Source: Prevotella amnii DSM 23384 = JCM 14753 (GTDB taxonomy: Bacteria; Bacteroidota; Bacteroidia; Bacteroidales; Bacteroidaceae). Taken from it: a stretch of DNA of 64,000 nt. Positions 51,164 through 59,446 of the stretch are shown here, in pieces. The stretch spans positions 1 through 64,000 of the forward strand of contig NZ_KB905272.1 of assembly GCF_000378745.1 (NCBI RefSeq). The letters run 5' to 3'. The notes under the pieces were generated by a model. The model did not search any database and was not told the DNA's origin. It saw only the letters and a list, made by a program, of their open reading frames with translations. Every line of letters starts with the position of its first letter. The stretch's first letter is position 1. The translations under genes and the position numbers were made by a program.

Positions 51164-51195
51164 CAAATATAATCATTTATGACAAGAAATTCAAA
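51164..51195 (-). promoter_or_regulatory. Promoter of the EcoRI-like R-M genes (-7 and -33)
   Basis: On the minus strand TTTG (51192-51195), 20 bp, then TATATTTG (51164-51171), 48 bases before the nuclease start. The promoter is of Bacteroidota type, so the unit is adapted to this host. Confidence 0.7.
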
Positions 51196-51240
51196 TAAGA
51201 TTGGATTAAACTCCTCTCCAAAATTTCCAATTATTAAAGC

Positions 51241-52204
51241 GTAGAATCAATCAGCAAGTGCAAAATTACAAAACGTGTTTGAAGAACTCGCTTTTTGGTG
51301 TAGAAAAGTTTAATTTTTCTCTCGGTCTTTCGTTCAGTTTCTTTTGTATCGACATAATTCTCTTGTCTGTATAATGTTCAAACGATTCCTTTTTCGGTAT
51401 GTATTGTCTTATTAGTTTATTTGTATTCTCAATAGCTCCCTTTTGCCAAGAATAATATGGATTAGCGAAGTACACGGACACGCCTAAGAACTTGGTAATG
51501 TCCTTATGTGCTGCAAATTCAGGTCCGTTGTCTGTTGTAATGGTCTTCAGAATGTCCATGTATGGTAGCAGCAGTTTCCTAACTACCTTTGCCAGAGGCT
51601 TTGACTGCTTTTCAAATGGCAGTTTCTGCATAAGTAGCATATTGGTGGATTTCTCTACCAGTGTGAGTATGGCATGCTGGTCAGGGTCTACGATTAAGTC
51701 CATCTCAAAATCTCCGAATCTCTTCCCGTCAATTTCCTTACTTCTTTCATGGATACTCAATCTGTCTTTAATTGGAAGATGTCTGCCCTTGGGACGATGC
51801 CTGTATTTCATCTTATGCCTTGTGTGTTTGGCAAGTTCCCCTGTTGTATCATTATGGATGATATTATAAATGGATTGGTGGGACACCTTTATCCCCTCAC
51901 TCTTGCACAGATAACCTGATATTTGTCGTGGAGACCATTGATCATTGGTGATATATTCCTTAATCCTCCAGACTAATTCGTCGGAGAGCCAGGCGTTCTT
52001 TACCGTTCTCTTTCTGCGCTGCATAGCCATATAGTGCGCCTTTGCCCAAATATACTTTCCCGATGACGTACTGTTGCGTTTGATTTCACGTGAGAGTGTT
52101 GACTAACTGATGCCGACGATTGCGGCAATCTCTTTTCTCTCTGTTTTCTTTTAGAGTAAGGCAAAAATTTGCGACCTTTGCTCCGAGATTAATTGATGAT
52201 ACAT
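51241..52204 (-). mobile_element. IS30-family insertion element (inactivated)
   Basis: It contains the whole transposase frame. The left part is repeated at 48729-48887. I could not define the terminal inverted repeats with confidence. It borders the EcoRI-like R-M genes. Confidence 0.75.
51266..52204 (-). pseudogene. IS30-family transposase with two in-frame stop codons
   Basis: Read from the ATG at 52204 in one frame of 313 codons, the N-terminal part runs MYHQLISEQRSQIFALL, then TAA, KKTERKEIAAIVGIS, then TAG, STLSREIKRN, and onward. Both stops replace positions expected to be Gln (CAA to TAA, CAG to TAG). They fall in the helix-turn-helix DNA-binding region. The downstream part (from 52030) is intact, with the DDE core FGDFEMDLI, TTDNGPEF and GAIENTNKLIRQYIPK. 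IS30 transposases move by a DDE mechanism. As it stands, no full-length protein can be made without readthrough, so the element is probably immobile. Confidence 0.88.
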
Positions 52205-52285
52205 AAACAATACAAAGTTAGTTAATCTTTGGGAGACAGAGGTCTCCCTTTTTTATTTGTATTGCTGGTTGTTTCTTTTTCATCG

Positions 52286-52339
52286 CCGAGAGATGCAGAC
52301 GTTCTCGAAGCATAGCGAGAGGTTGTCTGCATCTCTCGG
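52286..52339. repeat. Strong 15-bp-stem hairpin
   Basis: Perfect arms ccgagagatgcagac (52286-52300) and 52325-52339, with an inner helper stem (tctcg/cgaga type). GC content is well above the surroundings and no T-run follows. Function unknown. Confidence 0.7.
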
Positions 52340-52464
52340 TGAGGACTACTCTTTTATTGCATTTCGTTTTGTAACTTGCAATCTTTTTCCATAATAAACA
52401 TAACTCTTTTATAATGAAAATATAAATCAACTGCAAGAAAAATAAATTATTTTTAGTGCATTTT

Positions 52465-52493
52465 TAACCTATTTTTGGTGTAAAAATAGGTTA
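52465..52493. repeat. Dispersed intergenic hairpin, copy 3
   Basis: Perfect 12-bp stem taacctattttt (52465-52476) with aaaaataggtta (52482-52493), flanks as in copy 1. Confidence 0.75.
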
Positions 52494-52643
52494 TTTTTAC
52501 ATCAGATAAACGCCTTTTTACCTCTAATAAGATAATCTTTTTCCACCTTCCACCTCATTTTTTATAGCTTTATTACTCACCTTCTTATGCACACAAAACA
52601 AATAACAAGCAAAACCATACCTTAATATTACCTCTGCTTAGAC

Positions 52644-52683
52644 ATAAAAAAGCGAGATTACCTCATTTAAAGGCAATCCCGCT
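52644..52683 (-). terminator. Terminator of the diaminopimelate dehydrogenase gene
   Basis: A stem of 13 positions with three mismatches (52651-52663 with 52671-52683; agcg.gatt.cct pattern), followed on the minus strand by a U-run. It lies 147 bases past the stop. Confidence 0.6.
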
Positions 52684-52829
52684 CTTAATAACTTTATGCT
52701 ATATTAAGTCTTATAAAATAGCAATAGCTCTATATGTTTGTAAAACAAAACTCAAAAGTAATAAAATAATAAAATATGCTTTTAATAAATTATTATAGCA
52801 AGCCTTGCTCAACAAACTCTTATCCCCCT

Positions 52830-53729
52830 TTAGACTAATGTACCTATAACCTCTTCACGACTCTGTGGAAGATAATCTATTACAGGTATCTCTGGCATGG
52901 TGTAACAGCCTGGCTCTAATCTCATAGCAGCACGAGCACAGTTGACAAGAATCTGTGCTGTAAGAGCAGGGTTATTAATACTCATGTTAAACTCAAAACG
53001 CTGGTTTTGTGTCTTACCACTTACACCCTTACGTACCATGTGCACGCCATGCCCCATATCCTTTACATCGTCTACATTAGATACTGCAAAAACATGTGTT
53101 TCATCGCTGGCAAAATAAGGATCTGCCTTAATTAGCTTTGTTACCTCTTCTATAGTAGCACCCTCTTCGAGCTCTACATAAACCATACGGCGATGAATAC
53201 CCTCACCCAAAGGAATAGTTACAGAAAGAGCTTCTTTTACTCCCTTCTTGCTACGGACACATACAGAATGACCCATAGACATACCCGGACCAAAATTAGT
53301 ATAAGATAACCCCTTAGGTGCTAACCCCTCAAGAAGAACACGGACTACAGAGTCAGAACCTGGATCCCAGCCTGCAGCAATAATACTTACCTTACCAGCC
53401 TTTTTACAATGTTCCATTTGCGCTGTACGATAGTCTAATATGCCTGTGTGAATATCGTATGAATCGACAGTATGAATGCCTTGTGCAACAATCTTCTCTG
53501 AATATTCTGGACAACTACGTGTAGGTGTTGCTAAAATAGCTACATCTACGTCCTTAAGCTTAGCAATATCATCTACTACTTCGTATGGAGTAAGCTCTAA
53601 AGGTTTGTCCTTATCGCCCTGACGACGTACTATACCTGCTATCTCAAAATCTTTTGCTTCTTCTAAAGCCTCTACGCTAAAGCGTCCAATGTTGCCATAA
53701 CCAACAACAGCTGCTCTAATTTTTTTCAT
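52830..53729 (-). CDS. ddh: meso-diaminopimelate D-dehydrogenase
   Basis: I chose the ATG at 53729 (299 aa; MKKIRAAVVGYGNIG) over the ORF start at 53825, since the N-terminal extension (MYFLEQKCCYTI onward) would place coding sequence across the promoter box at 53773-53780. The enzyme makes meso-diaminopimelate in one step from tetrahydrodipicolinate, supplying lysine and peptidoglycan. It has the Rossmann GYGNIG (residues 10-15), VDSYDIH, ISIIAAGWDPGSDSV-type central segment and GPGMSMGHS. Length matches Ddh. Confidence 0.94.
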   Translation of the reverse strand: MKKIRAAVVGYGNIGRFSVEALEEAKDFEIAGIVRRQGDKDKPLELTPYEVVDDIAKLKDVDVAILATPTRSCPEYSEKIVAQGIHTVDSYDIHTGILDYRTAQMEHCKKAGKVSIIAAGWDPGSDSVVRVLLEGLAPKGLSYTNFGPGMSMGHSVCVRSKKGVKEALSVTIPLGEGIHRRMVYVELEEGATIEEVTKLIKADPYFASDETHVFAVSNVDDVKDMGHGVHMVRKGVSGKTQNQRFEFNMSINNPALTAQILVNCARAAMRLEPGCYTMPEIPVIDYLPQSREEVIGTLV

Positions 53730-53772
53730 AATACCTATTATTTTATCTATAAAACTTATATATTTTTCGCTG

Positions 53773-53780
53773 CAAAAGTA
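53773..53780 (-). promoter_or_regulatory. -7 box of ddh
   Basis: Minus-strand TACTTTTG, 43 bases upstream of the ATG at 53729; supports the shorter start. Confidence 0.65.
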
Positions 53781-53960
53781 CTTCAAAAAAATAGTATAAC
53801 AACACTTTTGTTCTAAAAAATACACAAAAACAACTCATAAAAAAAATAAAAAACATCAAAAAACTCACTACTACTCCCCCTTTATTATAACAGCTCAAAA
53901 TAAGACAAAACAAACAGAAACAATTGGAATATTTCTTTTTATAAGAATTAACTAAAAAAC

Positions 53961-53992
53961 TTTGGCGTTCACGATGTTTATTTATACCTTTG
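53961..53992 (+). promoter_or_regulatory. Promoter of the superoxide reductase gene (-33 and -7)
   Basis: TTTG (53961-53964), 20 bp, TACCTTTG (53985-53992), 29 bases before the ATG at 54022. It overlaps the longer ORF start at 53962, which argues for the later ATG. Confidence 0.78.
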
Positions 53993-54021
53993 CAAAAAAT
54001 AAATCTAAAAACAAAAACATT

Positions 54022-54390
54022 ATGGTAAAGAAAACAGAAATATATAAATGCGCAGGTAGTAATACTTTTGTAGAGGTGTTATTAGATTCAGAAAAAGATT
54101 TATGTGGCTTAGAGCATGTAGTAGAAAACACTACTGACGCTGCTAAAGAAAAGCACGTTCCTGTTGTAGAAAAAATAGATGGCGGCTATAGAGTAACCGT
54201 TGGCTCTGTAGACCACCCTATGACAGAGGCACATTATATCCAGTGGATCGAATTAATCACAGAAGACAATGAAGTGCTTCGCAAATATCTTACTCCATCA
54301 GATAAGCCTGTTGCAGAGTTTAAAACAGAAGCTAAAAATGTTTATGCTCGTGAATACTGCAACCTACATGGTTTATGGAGATCTAAATAA
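54022..54390 (+). CDS. dfx: Superoxide reductase (desulfoferrodoxin family, centre I lost)
   Basis: I chose the ATG at 54022 (122 aa). The enzyme reduces superoxide to hydrogen peroxide, protecting an anaerobe against oxygen. Centre II ligands are present: E43 and H45 in EKHVP, H65 in DHPM, H71 in EAHYI, and C113 and H116 in YCNLHG. The N-terminal desulforedoxin-like domain keeps only two of the four cysteines (C10, C28), so the rubredoxin-type Fe centre is probably gone. That makes it a class III-type, one-iron enzyme. It is monocistronic with its own strong terminator. Confidence 0.92.
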   Translation: MVKKTEIYKCAGSNTFVEVLLDSEKDLCGLEHVVENTTDAAKEKHVPVVEKIDGGYRVTVGSVDHPMTEAHYIQWIELITEDNEVLRKYLTPSDKPVAEFKTEAKNVYAREYCNLHGLWRSK

Positions 54391-54409
54391 CACATTATAA
54401 TTACTACAT

Positions 54410-54450
54410 AAAAGCCACTTACTTTCTTAAAGATAGTAAGTGGCTTTTAT
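54410..54450 (+). terminator. Terminator of the superoxide reductase gene
   Basis: A 14-bp perfect stem (54410-54423 with 54435-54448; core agccacttact) ending in TTTT. It could also serve the convergent ChaN gene. Confidence 0.88.
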
Positions 54451-54485
54451 CGTTATCCTGCCCAATAACACCTTTACAAACATAT

Positions 54486-55364
54486 TTAATACGATCTGCT
54501 CATGTCTTGAGGTATTACTATATAGCAATCAGCCAAATTTTTATAAGCATCGTCTATTTTAGAAATATCTTCTTGCTTCACAGCCATTATAACAAAAGAT
54601 GTCAGTGATGGCTTATATTCTTTAAGATAAGTAATAATGCCATCATGATTAGAGGTGTGATAGCTTCCATTATAATGCACCATATAATTGTTGCCTATAT
54701 TTTTCGCTATATTCCATGCCATAGTAGCATCTTTCAATGCTTGTGCCATTTGCATTTGCTTAGGATTATCATTACCACCATGCAAAGCAGACATTACTGA
54801 AAAAGCCTCATTATTCTTACCTTCCATAGTAAAGGTTATAGGTAGTGGTGGTAACAACCTCTTAGCTTCTTCAGTTAAGCTATCTAAATAATCAAGCCCA
54901 CGATTCTTAACCACATTAGCATATCTACGTGGCACATTAGTAGCAATAAAAGGGCGTTTATATTCTTTGGCAAACATCACTAAAGGCTCATAATCTGTTT
55001 CATAATTAGGCCATAAACGCATCTCGTTATTAAACTGATCATAACTTATAACCCCCTTCAGGTATTCATTAAAGATAAGTTGGTTATCAGCTTCAAACAT
55101 TTCTGCTCCCAGCAACAAGCTATCCTTATGCTTTGCATATAAGGCTTCAGTTATTTTTAATTCTAACCAGTGCGTAACAGGACAGTTATGCATCTCACCT
55201 ATAAAAACTACCTTATATTTAGATGCCTCTTCTATCATAGCATCAAAAGTAATAGCTTTGCCATTATTATTATAAAGGGCAAAAGCACGTAAGTCTTTTT
55301 TAGCATTTATTGATAACGATGATAGCAAGAGAAATAGTAATAATAATTTTTCTTTCATAATCAT
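54486..55364 (-). CDS. ChaN-family heme-associated protein
   Basis: This 292-aa protein has a signal sequence (LLLLFLLLSSLSINA). The ChaN/DUF399 core is clear: VVFIGEMHNCPVTHWLEL, then ADNQLIFNEYLKGVISYDQF (quoted as FNEYLKGVISYD), RLWPNYETDYEPLVMFA, and a last segment NNYMVHYNGSYHTSNHDGI. ChaN proteins bind heme as stacked dimers and are linked to iron uptake. It is the last gene of the SusC-SusD-lipoprotein-M16-ChaN operon, 17 bases after the M16 stop, which suggests handling of heme released from host proteins (inferred). Confidence 0.87.
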   Translation of the reverse strand: MIMKEKLLLLFLLLSSLSINAKKDLRAFALYNNNGKAITFDAMIEEASKYKVVFIGEMHNCPVTHWLELKITEALYAKHKDSLLLGAEMFEADNQLIFNEYLKGVISYDQFNNEMRLWPNYETDYEPLVMFAKEYKRPFIATNVPRRYANVVKNRGLDYLDSLTEEAKRLLPPLPITFTMEGKNNEAFSVMSALHGGNDNPKQMQMAQALKDATMAWNIAKNIGNNYMVHYNGSYHTSNHDGIITYLKEYKPSLTSFVIMAVKQEDISKIDDAYKNLADCYIVIPQDMSRSY

Positions 55365-55381
55365 ACTCCTTTTTTATAATA

Positions 55382-58192
55382 TCATAATCCTATTATAATA
55401 AATTTATCTGTGTTAAGATATTTCACAAAGCCATCTTGTATGTTTTTTGGTGTTATACTATCTAAAATAGTATCATAACTATTAAAATCGGATAACATCT
55501 CGCAATTTTTTATCTTATTTACCATATCCATACGCCATGCTGCTGTGGCATCGTCTGACAACACTCTTGCTTTTGTTGCCTTAAACGACAATTGCAATTG
55601 TTGAAGTTCTGCTCTGCTTATTGGTTTAGTTTGTAAAGACCGTATTATCTTTATAAGAAGTTTTTGAGCCCTTTCCACGTTACCCCTATCTAATGTAAGC
55701 ATAATATCAAAGTAATAATTATGCCCATCTTGCCCATGATATAACAAATCAGTGAATGGCGAATAAGTTATATTCTCACGTTGTCGCAACACTTCTAACA
55801 AACGATTTTGTATTATATCGCGCATCAGCTTTAATACAAGAGTTGTTTTTAAATTAGGATAAAAATTACCTGCCAACATAAAATGTAAGTCAAGTTGTTG
55901 CTCGTTAGCACTACTTACCTTATACCTATAAGGAGCCTTGGGCATAGTACGCCATACCGTCGGAGGCGTATACTGCTGCTTTTGTTGCCATTTACTAAAA
56001 GAGCCTACCGCGGCTTCTTTCATCTGCTGCAAATCATAATCGCCTGTTAGCACAATAGTAAGGTTATGCGTATTATTATATAATGACTTAAAATAATCTA
56101 CCATCTTATATATATCCAGCTGCTTTATATCCTCTATGGTTCTCTTTCTCCGTAGCATAGAAGGCGCATCTCCCATTATAGAGTCGCGTATATTTATTAT
56201 CTTTCTGTTCTTGTCATGTTCTAATTGTTCTTGTAGAGGGGTGGTAATTCCAAAAGAAGTCAAATCTTCTTTTACAGTTTCATCAAATTCCTTTTTATTA
56301 ATCTCAGGAGCAGTAAGCTTTTCTTTTATTAAATTAAAAAGATTCTGTGCTTTATTCACTGGTGCTACACCTATAAATCCATGCCAATATGAAGAAATAT
56401 TAGTATCTAAAGATATACCATTCTGCACCAAATAATTAAACAAAGTATCCCTATTAACCTTTTCTATACCACCCATTTCAACAAAAGCTGCAGTACTCTC
56501 ATATTGATAATATACAGAGTCGGGTAAATCTGCTGTCCCTCCTCTACCAAGTCCTTCTATAAAGAAGCTCTTAGAATCATCTCGGGTAGGACGCAACAAG
56601 ATGCGGATTCCGTTATTAAGCAATATATCATATACCCCAATATTAGCATAACTCCTTTCTGATTTTATTTCTTTACTGTCAAATGTTGAAACTACACCTA
56701 AACATGGTGGCGTTTGCATCAACGATTCTACTGGCTCCTTACACGACTTATAAGTATAACACAACAGATCATTACTTAAGCCTTTACGCCAAGCTTTTTT
56801 AATATTCTCAAGCGTAAGCCCACTATCCTGTGGAGCTGTATAGCAAGCTAATACTGTTTTTTTAGAAGCTTGCAACCACTCTTTTAACATTCGTTGTGCA
56901 GAACGTATAGTACAAAATGCGAGGTACTTCTTTACAGATTCTATATCTCTAAGTCTTGTCGGATATATATCATGCATAATAATATAATCAACAAAGTCGT
57001 CACACCACTGTTCCGATGTCTTATCCACATCTTCTATCTTTATAGAAGCTAACCTATCTTTTAAAGAAGCTGCAAATTCCCTATGATCAAAACCATTACG
57101 AATAATAGTGTTCCATTCATTAGTAAAACTCGTTATATCATGTAGTAACGCAGCATTATCAGCCTCTTTAAATACTACACTAAAGAAATTCTTATCTCCA
57201 AGATACCATGCATCAGAACAATCTGCTCTTATGTTTCTATCCTTCAGTCTGTTATTAAGCAGATCAACAACTATCTTGCTAAGATGTTTATCTACACTGT
57301 TTTTAATAGTTCTCTCTACAATTCCCTCATGTGGTATGATCAATTCCAGCTTATTACATTTCCCTAAATCAGATAAAGAGAAACGCATATTCCACCCTTT
57401 CTTATAAGAAACAGAATAAGTAGGCAGCTTTATATTATTAGTATTAATAGCACTTACAAAAGTTTCTTTTAATATACGCTCCACCTTTCTTGCATTAATA
57501 TCCCCCACTACCACAACTGTAGCAAAACGTGGTTGATACCATTTTGAGTAAAACTTACGTAACATAGTCTTAGATACCGCCTTTATGTCGTCTATTGTAC
57601 CCAATGGCATTCTTCGACTATAACGATTATCCCCTATCTTTAGCTTATAAAAATCGTCATTAGTATCATATTGCTTTAACTCTTCTAAAATTATACCACG
57701 TTCTTTCTCTACATAAGCAGGATCAAAAGTAAGCCCATCAAGCCACTCTCGCATCATTCCTAACAACTGATGTATATCTTTAGTAGAATCAAACCTAATT
57801 GGAACAGAAAGGCTATATATAGTTTTATCAAATCCGGTATAGGCATTAATATCCCGTCCGAACTTCATTCCTTTCTTTTCAAGCATATGTACCATATTAA
57901 AACCACGATAACTCTTAGATCCAGCAAAAGCCATATGCTCAATAAAATGGGCAGTACCTCCTTGATTCTCTGTTTGCTGTAAAGCTCCTATTTGCATCAC
58001 CAATCTAAGTTCAGTAACATTTTGTGGATGTATGTTACGCTTTATAATATAAGAAAGTCCGTTAGCAAGCCTCCCTTTTATAGTTCCCTTCGGAATTTTA
58101 ATGGCAGTATGAACACCTGCCATAGATAATAACAAACTGGCAAAAAATATAATAACTACACAGAAAAATCTTATTGTCTTAATAAATCTCAT
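55382..58192 (-). CDS. Secreted M16 zinc metallopeptidase of the SusCD operon
   Basis: This 936-aa protein has a signal sequence (FFCVVIIFFASLLLSMAG), a zinc motif H82-F-I-E85-H86 (AHFIEH) and downstream Glu in ERGIILEEL. A second, inactive M16 half includes LLEVLRQRENITYSPF. It is diverged from the other M16 protein at 42314. Its start overlaps the stop of the upstream lipoprotein gene by a few bases, suggesting translational coupling. It probably cleaves proteins whose fragments or cofactors enter through the SusC-type receptor. Confidence 0.9.
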   Translation of the reverse strand: MRFIKTIRFFCVVIIFFASLLLSMAGVHTAIKIPKGTIKGRLANGLSYIIKRNIHPQNVTELRLVMQIGALQQTENQGGTAHFIEHMAFAGSKSYRGFNMVHMLEKKGMKFGRDINAYTGFDKTIYSLSVPIRFDSTKDIHQLLGMMREWLDGLTFDPAYVEKERGIILEELKQYDTNDDFYKLKIGDNRYSRRMPLGTIDDIKAVSKTMLRKFYSKWYQPRFATVVVVGDINARKVERILKETFVSAINTNNIKLPTYSVSYKKGWNMRFSLSDLGKCNKLELIIPHEGIVERTIKNSVDKHLSKIVVDLLNNRLKDRNIRADCSDAWYLGDKNFFSVVFKEADNAALLHDITSFTNEWNTIIRNGFDHREFAASLKDRLASIKIEDVDKTSEQWCDDFVDYIIMHDIYPTRLRDIESVKKYLAFCTIRSAQRMLKEWLQASKKTVLACYTAPQDSGLTLENIKKAWRKGLSNDLLCYTYKSCKEPVESLMQTPPCLGVVSTFDSKEIKSERSYANIGVYDILLNNGIRILLRPTRDDSKSFFIEGLGRGGTADLPDSVYYQYESTAAFVEMGGIEKVNRDTLFNYLVQNGISLDTNISSYWHGFIGVAPVNKAQNLFNLIKEKLTAPEINKKEFDETVKEDLTSFGITTPLQEQLEHDKNRKIINIRDSIMGDAPSMLRRKRTIEDIKQLDIYKMVDYFKSLYNNTHNLTIVLTGDYDLQQMKEAAVGSFSKWQQKQQYTPPTVWRTMPKAPYRYKVSSANEQQLDLHFMLAGNFYPNLKTTLVLKLMRDIIQNRLLEVLRQRENITYSPFTDLLYHGQDGHNYYFDIMLTLDRGNVERAQKLLIKIIRSLQTKPISRAELQQLQLSFKATKARVLSDDATAAWRMDMVNKIKNCEMLSDFNSYDTILDSITPKNIQDGFVKYLNTDKFIIIGL

Positions 58193-59418
58193 TCCTTTTT
58201 AAGTGTATATATTACCGTTACATTGGTATGACCAGAACAATAATCATGATCATATGGGAAATGAAATATCATCTTATTGCCATCTAAATCAAGTTTAGCA
58301 GAAGCTTTAAACCAATCGGAAGGAGTGTTTTGATAACTATCTCTATTCAAAGGACTATAATGAAAGTATATATCTGGATTAAAAGTAACTCCCATTTTTA
58401 TCAAATCAGACATAGTTTCATCTGACCAAGGATAATCTCCATTAGGAACTCTTACAGTTTTACCTTCCTTTGCCATCTTTTTTTGACGCTCCCATGCTGA
58501 ATAATAGAACTTAAAAGGAATATTGAACACTCTCTCATCATATTCATTTATAACATAATCCATAAAACTTATTTCCATCGTCTTAGGATTTATTCTTATA
58601 CTATCAAGTTCCATCTTAAAGACTTCTTTACTGGCATCATAACCTATAGCTTTTGTTGTATAGTAACCATAAGTAGTAGGGTTTGACCATTGATAACCTT
58701 TATCTGTTACCAATCGTAACCTTTCATAACACCATCCTCTTAACCCTAAAGGGTTTTGTACCATTCTTAACATAGGAGTTTTAGGAGTAGAATACTTGCT
58801 TAATGTAATAATTGTCGTTGTTTCAAATGAGCTTGTTTCTGGTCCAGGAAAAGTTTCTTTATAATCTCCTGGAGGGAATATTAAGTCTACACTACATTTT
58901 AATTCTCCAAGAACACGATATAAATTTATATTATAATCCCGCTTATATCCTTCTATTAATTTCTTCTGCGCGTCTGTTAACATTGTATCTACAACATTAG
59001 GAATGACTGTTATCATAAGATCAGAAGATAACTGCATACGCTTATCTGAAGAGCTTTCTACAGTAAGGGCTACACTCTGAGGCTCTTTATAAACATCTTT
59101 ATGGGTAGACTCAATATCTATTATAACGGTCTTTTCTCCCTTCTTCATAGTAAGATATTCATCTTTTAACCTTACAGCTCCCTTCTCATTTTTCTTCAAA
59201 GCAAACTTTATAACAACATCTTTCTTAGCTTTGCAACTAGCTAAAAGCTTCACCTTTAAAGGCTTTTTAGCATTTTCATTAATCTGATTATCACCTATCG
59301 CAGATAACATGATATAATTTTTCCCTTTATATTCGGTACTGTCTTCTTTGCTGCAAGAGGTTATCATACAGCCAATTAACATTGGTAGTAATAATAATAT
59401 TTTATTTATTGATTTCAT
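58189..59418 (-). CDS. Lipoprotein of the SusCD-M16-ChaN operon (DUF4929-like)
   Basis: This 409-aa protein has a lipobox (MITSC, C22). The first 120 mature residues look like an Ig-like or Calx-beta fold (KKPLKVKLLASCKAKKDVVI, VIIDIESTHKDVY). The remainder is rich in aromatic beta strands (KFYYSAWERQKKMAKEGKTV) and resembles DUF4929 lipoproteins found next to SusD genes in Bacteroidales. I am not sure of the DUF name. It presumably is a surface ligand-binding accessory. It lies 28 bases after the SusD gene. Confidence 0.72.
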   Translation of the reverse strand: MKSINKILLLLPMLIGCMITSCSKEDSTEYKGKNYIMLSAIGDNQINENAKKPLKVKLLASCKAKKDVVIKFALKKNEKGAVRLKDEYLTMKKGEKTVIIDIESTHKDVYKEPQSVALTVESSSDKRMQLSSDLMITVIPNVVDTMLTDAQKKLIEGYKRDYNINLYRVLGELKCSVDLIFPPGDYKETFPGPETSSFETTTIITLSKYSTPKTPMLRMVQNPLGLRGWCYERLRLVTDKGYQWSNPTTYGYYTTKAIGYDASKEVFKMELDSIRINPKTMEISFMDYVINEYDERVFNIPFKFYYSAWERQKKMAKEGKTVRVPNGDYPWSDETMSDLIKMGVTFNPDIYFHYSPLNRDSYQNTPSDWFKASAKLDLDGNKMIFHFPYDHDYCSGHTNVTVIYTLKKE

Positions 59419-59446
59419 AGTAACCTACTTTTAATACTTATTTATA

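Larger units (their letters stand above)
52205..52829. other. 625-bp intergenic region beside the IS30 element
   Basis: It contains a strong GC-richer hairpin (52286-52339), copy 3 of the dispersed hairpin (52465-52493) and the terminator of the diaminopimelate dehydrogenase gene (52644-52683). The 72-codon ORF at 52218-52436 spans the hairpin and looks random. Confidence 0.65.

Noticed and set aside
51266-52204. Stop codons as recoded glutamine or programmed readthrough
   Set aside because: No other gene in the window uses TAA or TAG as sense codons, so simple nonsense mutation is the better explanation.
48729-52204. Composite transposon still active
   Set aside because: The left IS30 copy is only a 159-bp remnant and the right one has two stop codons, so mobility by its own transposase is unlikely.
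52218-52436. 72-codon minus-strand ORF
   Set aside because: It spans the GC-rich hairpin, is compositionally random and has no recognisable domain.
53730-53825. Longer N-terminus of diaminopimelate dehydrogenase
   Set aside because: The extension would lie across the promoter box, and the protein family starts at the Rossmann strand.
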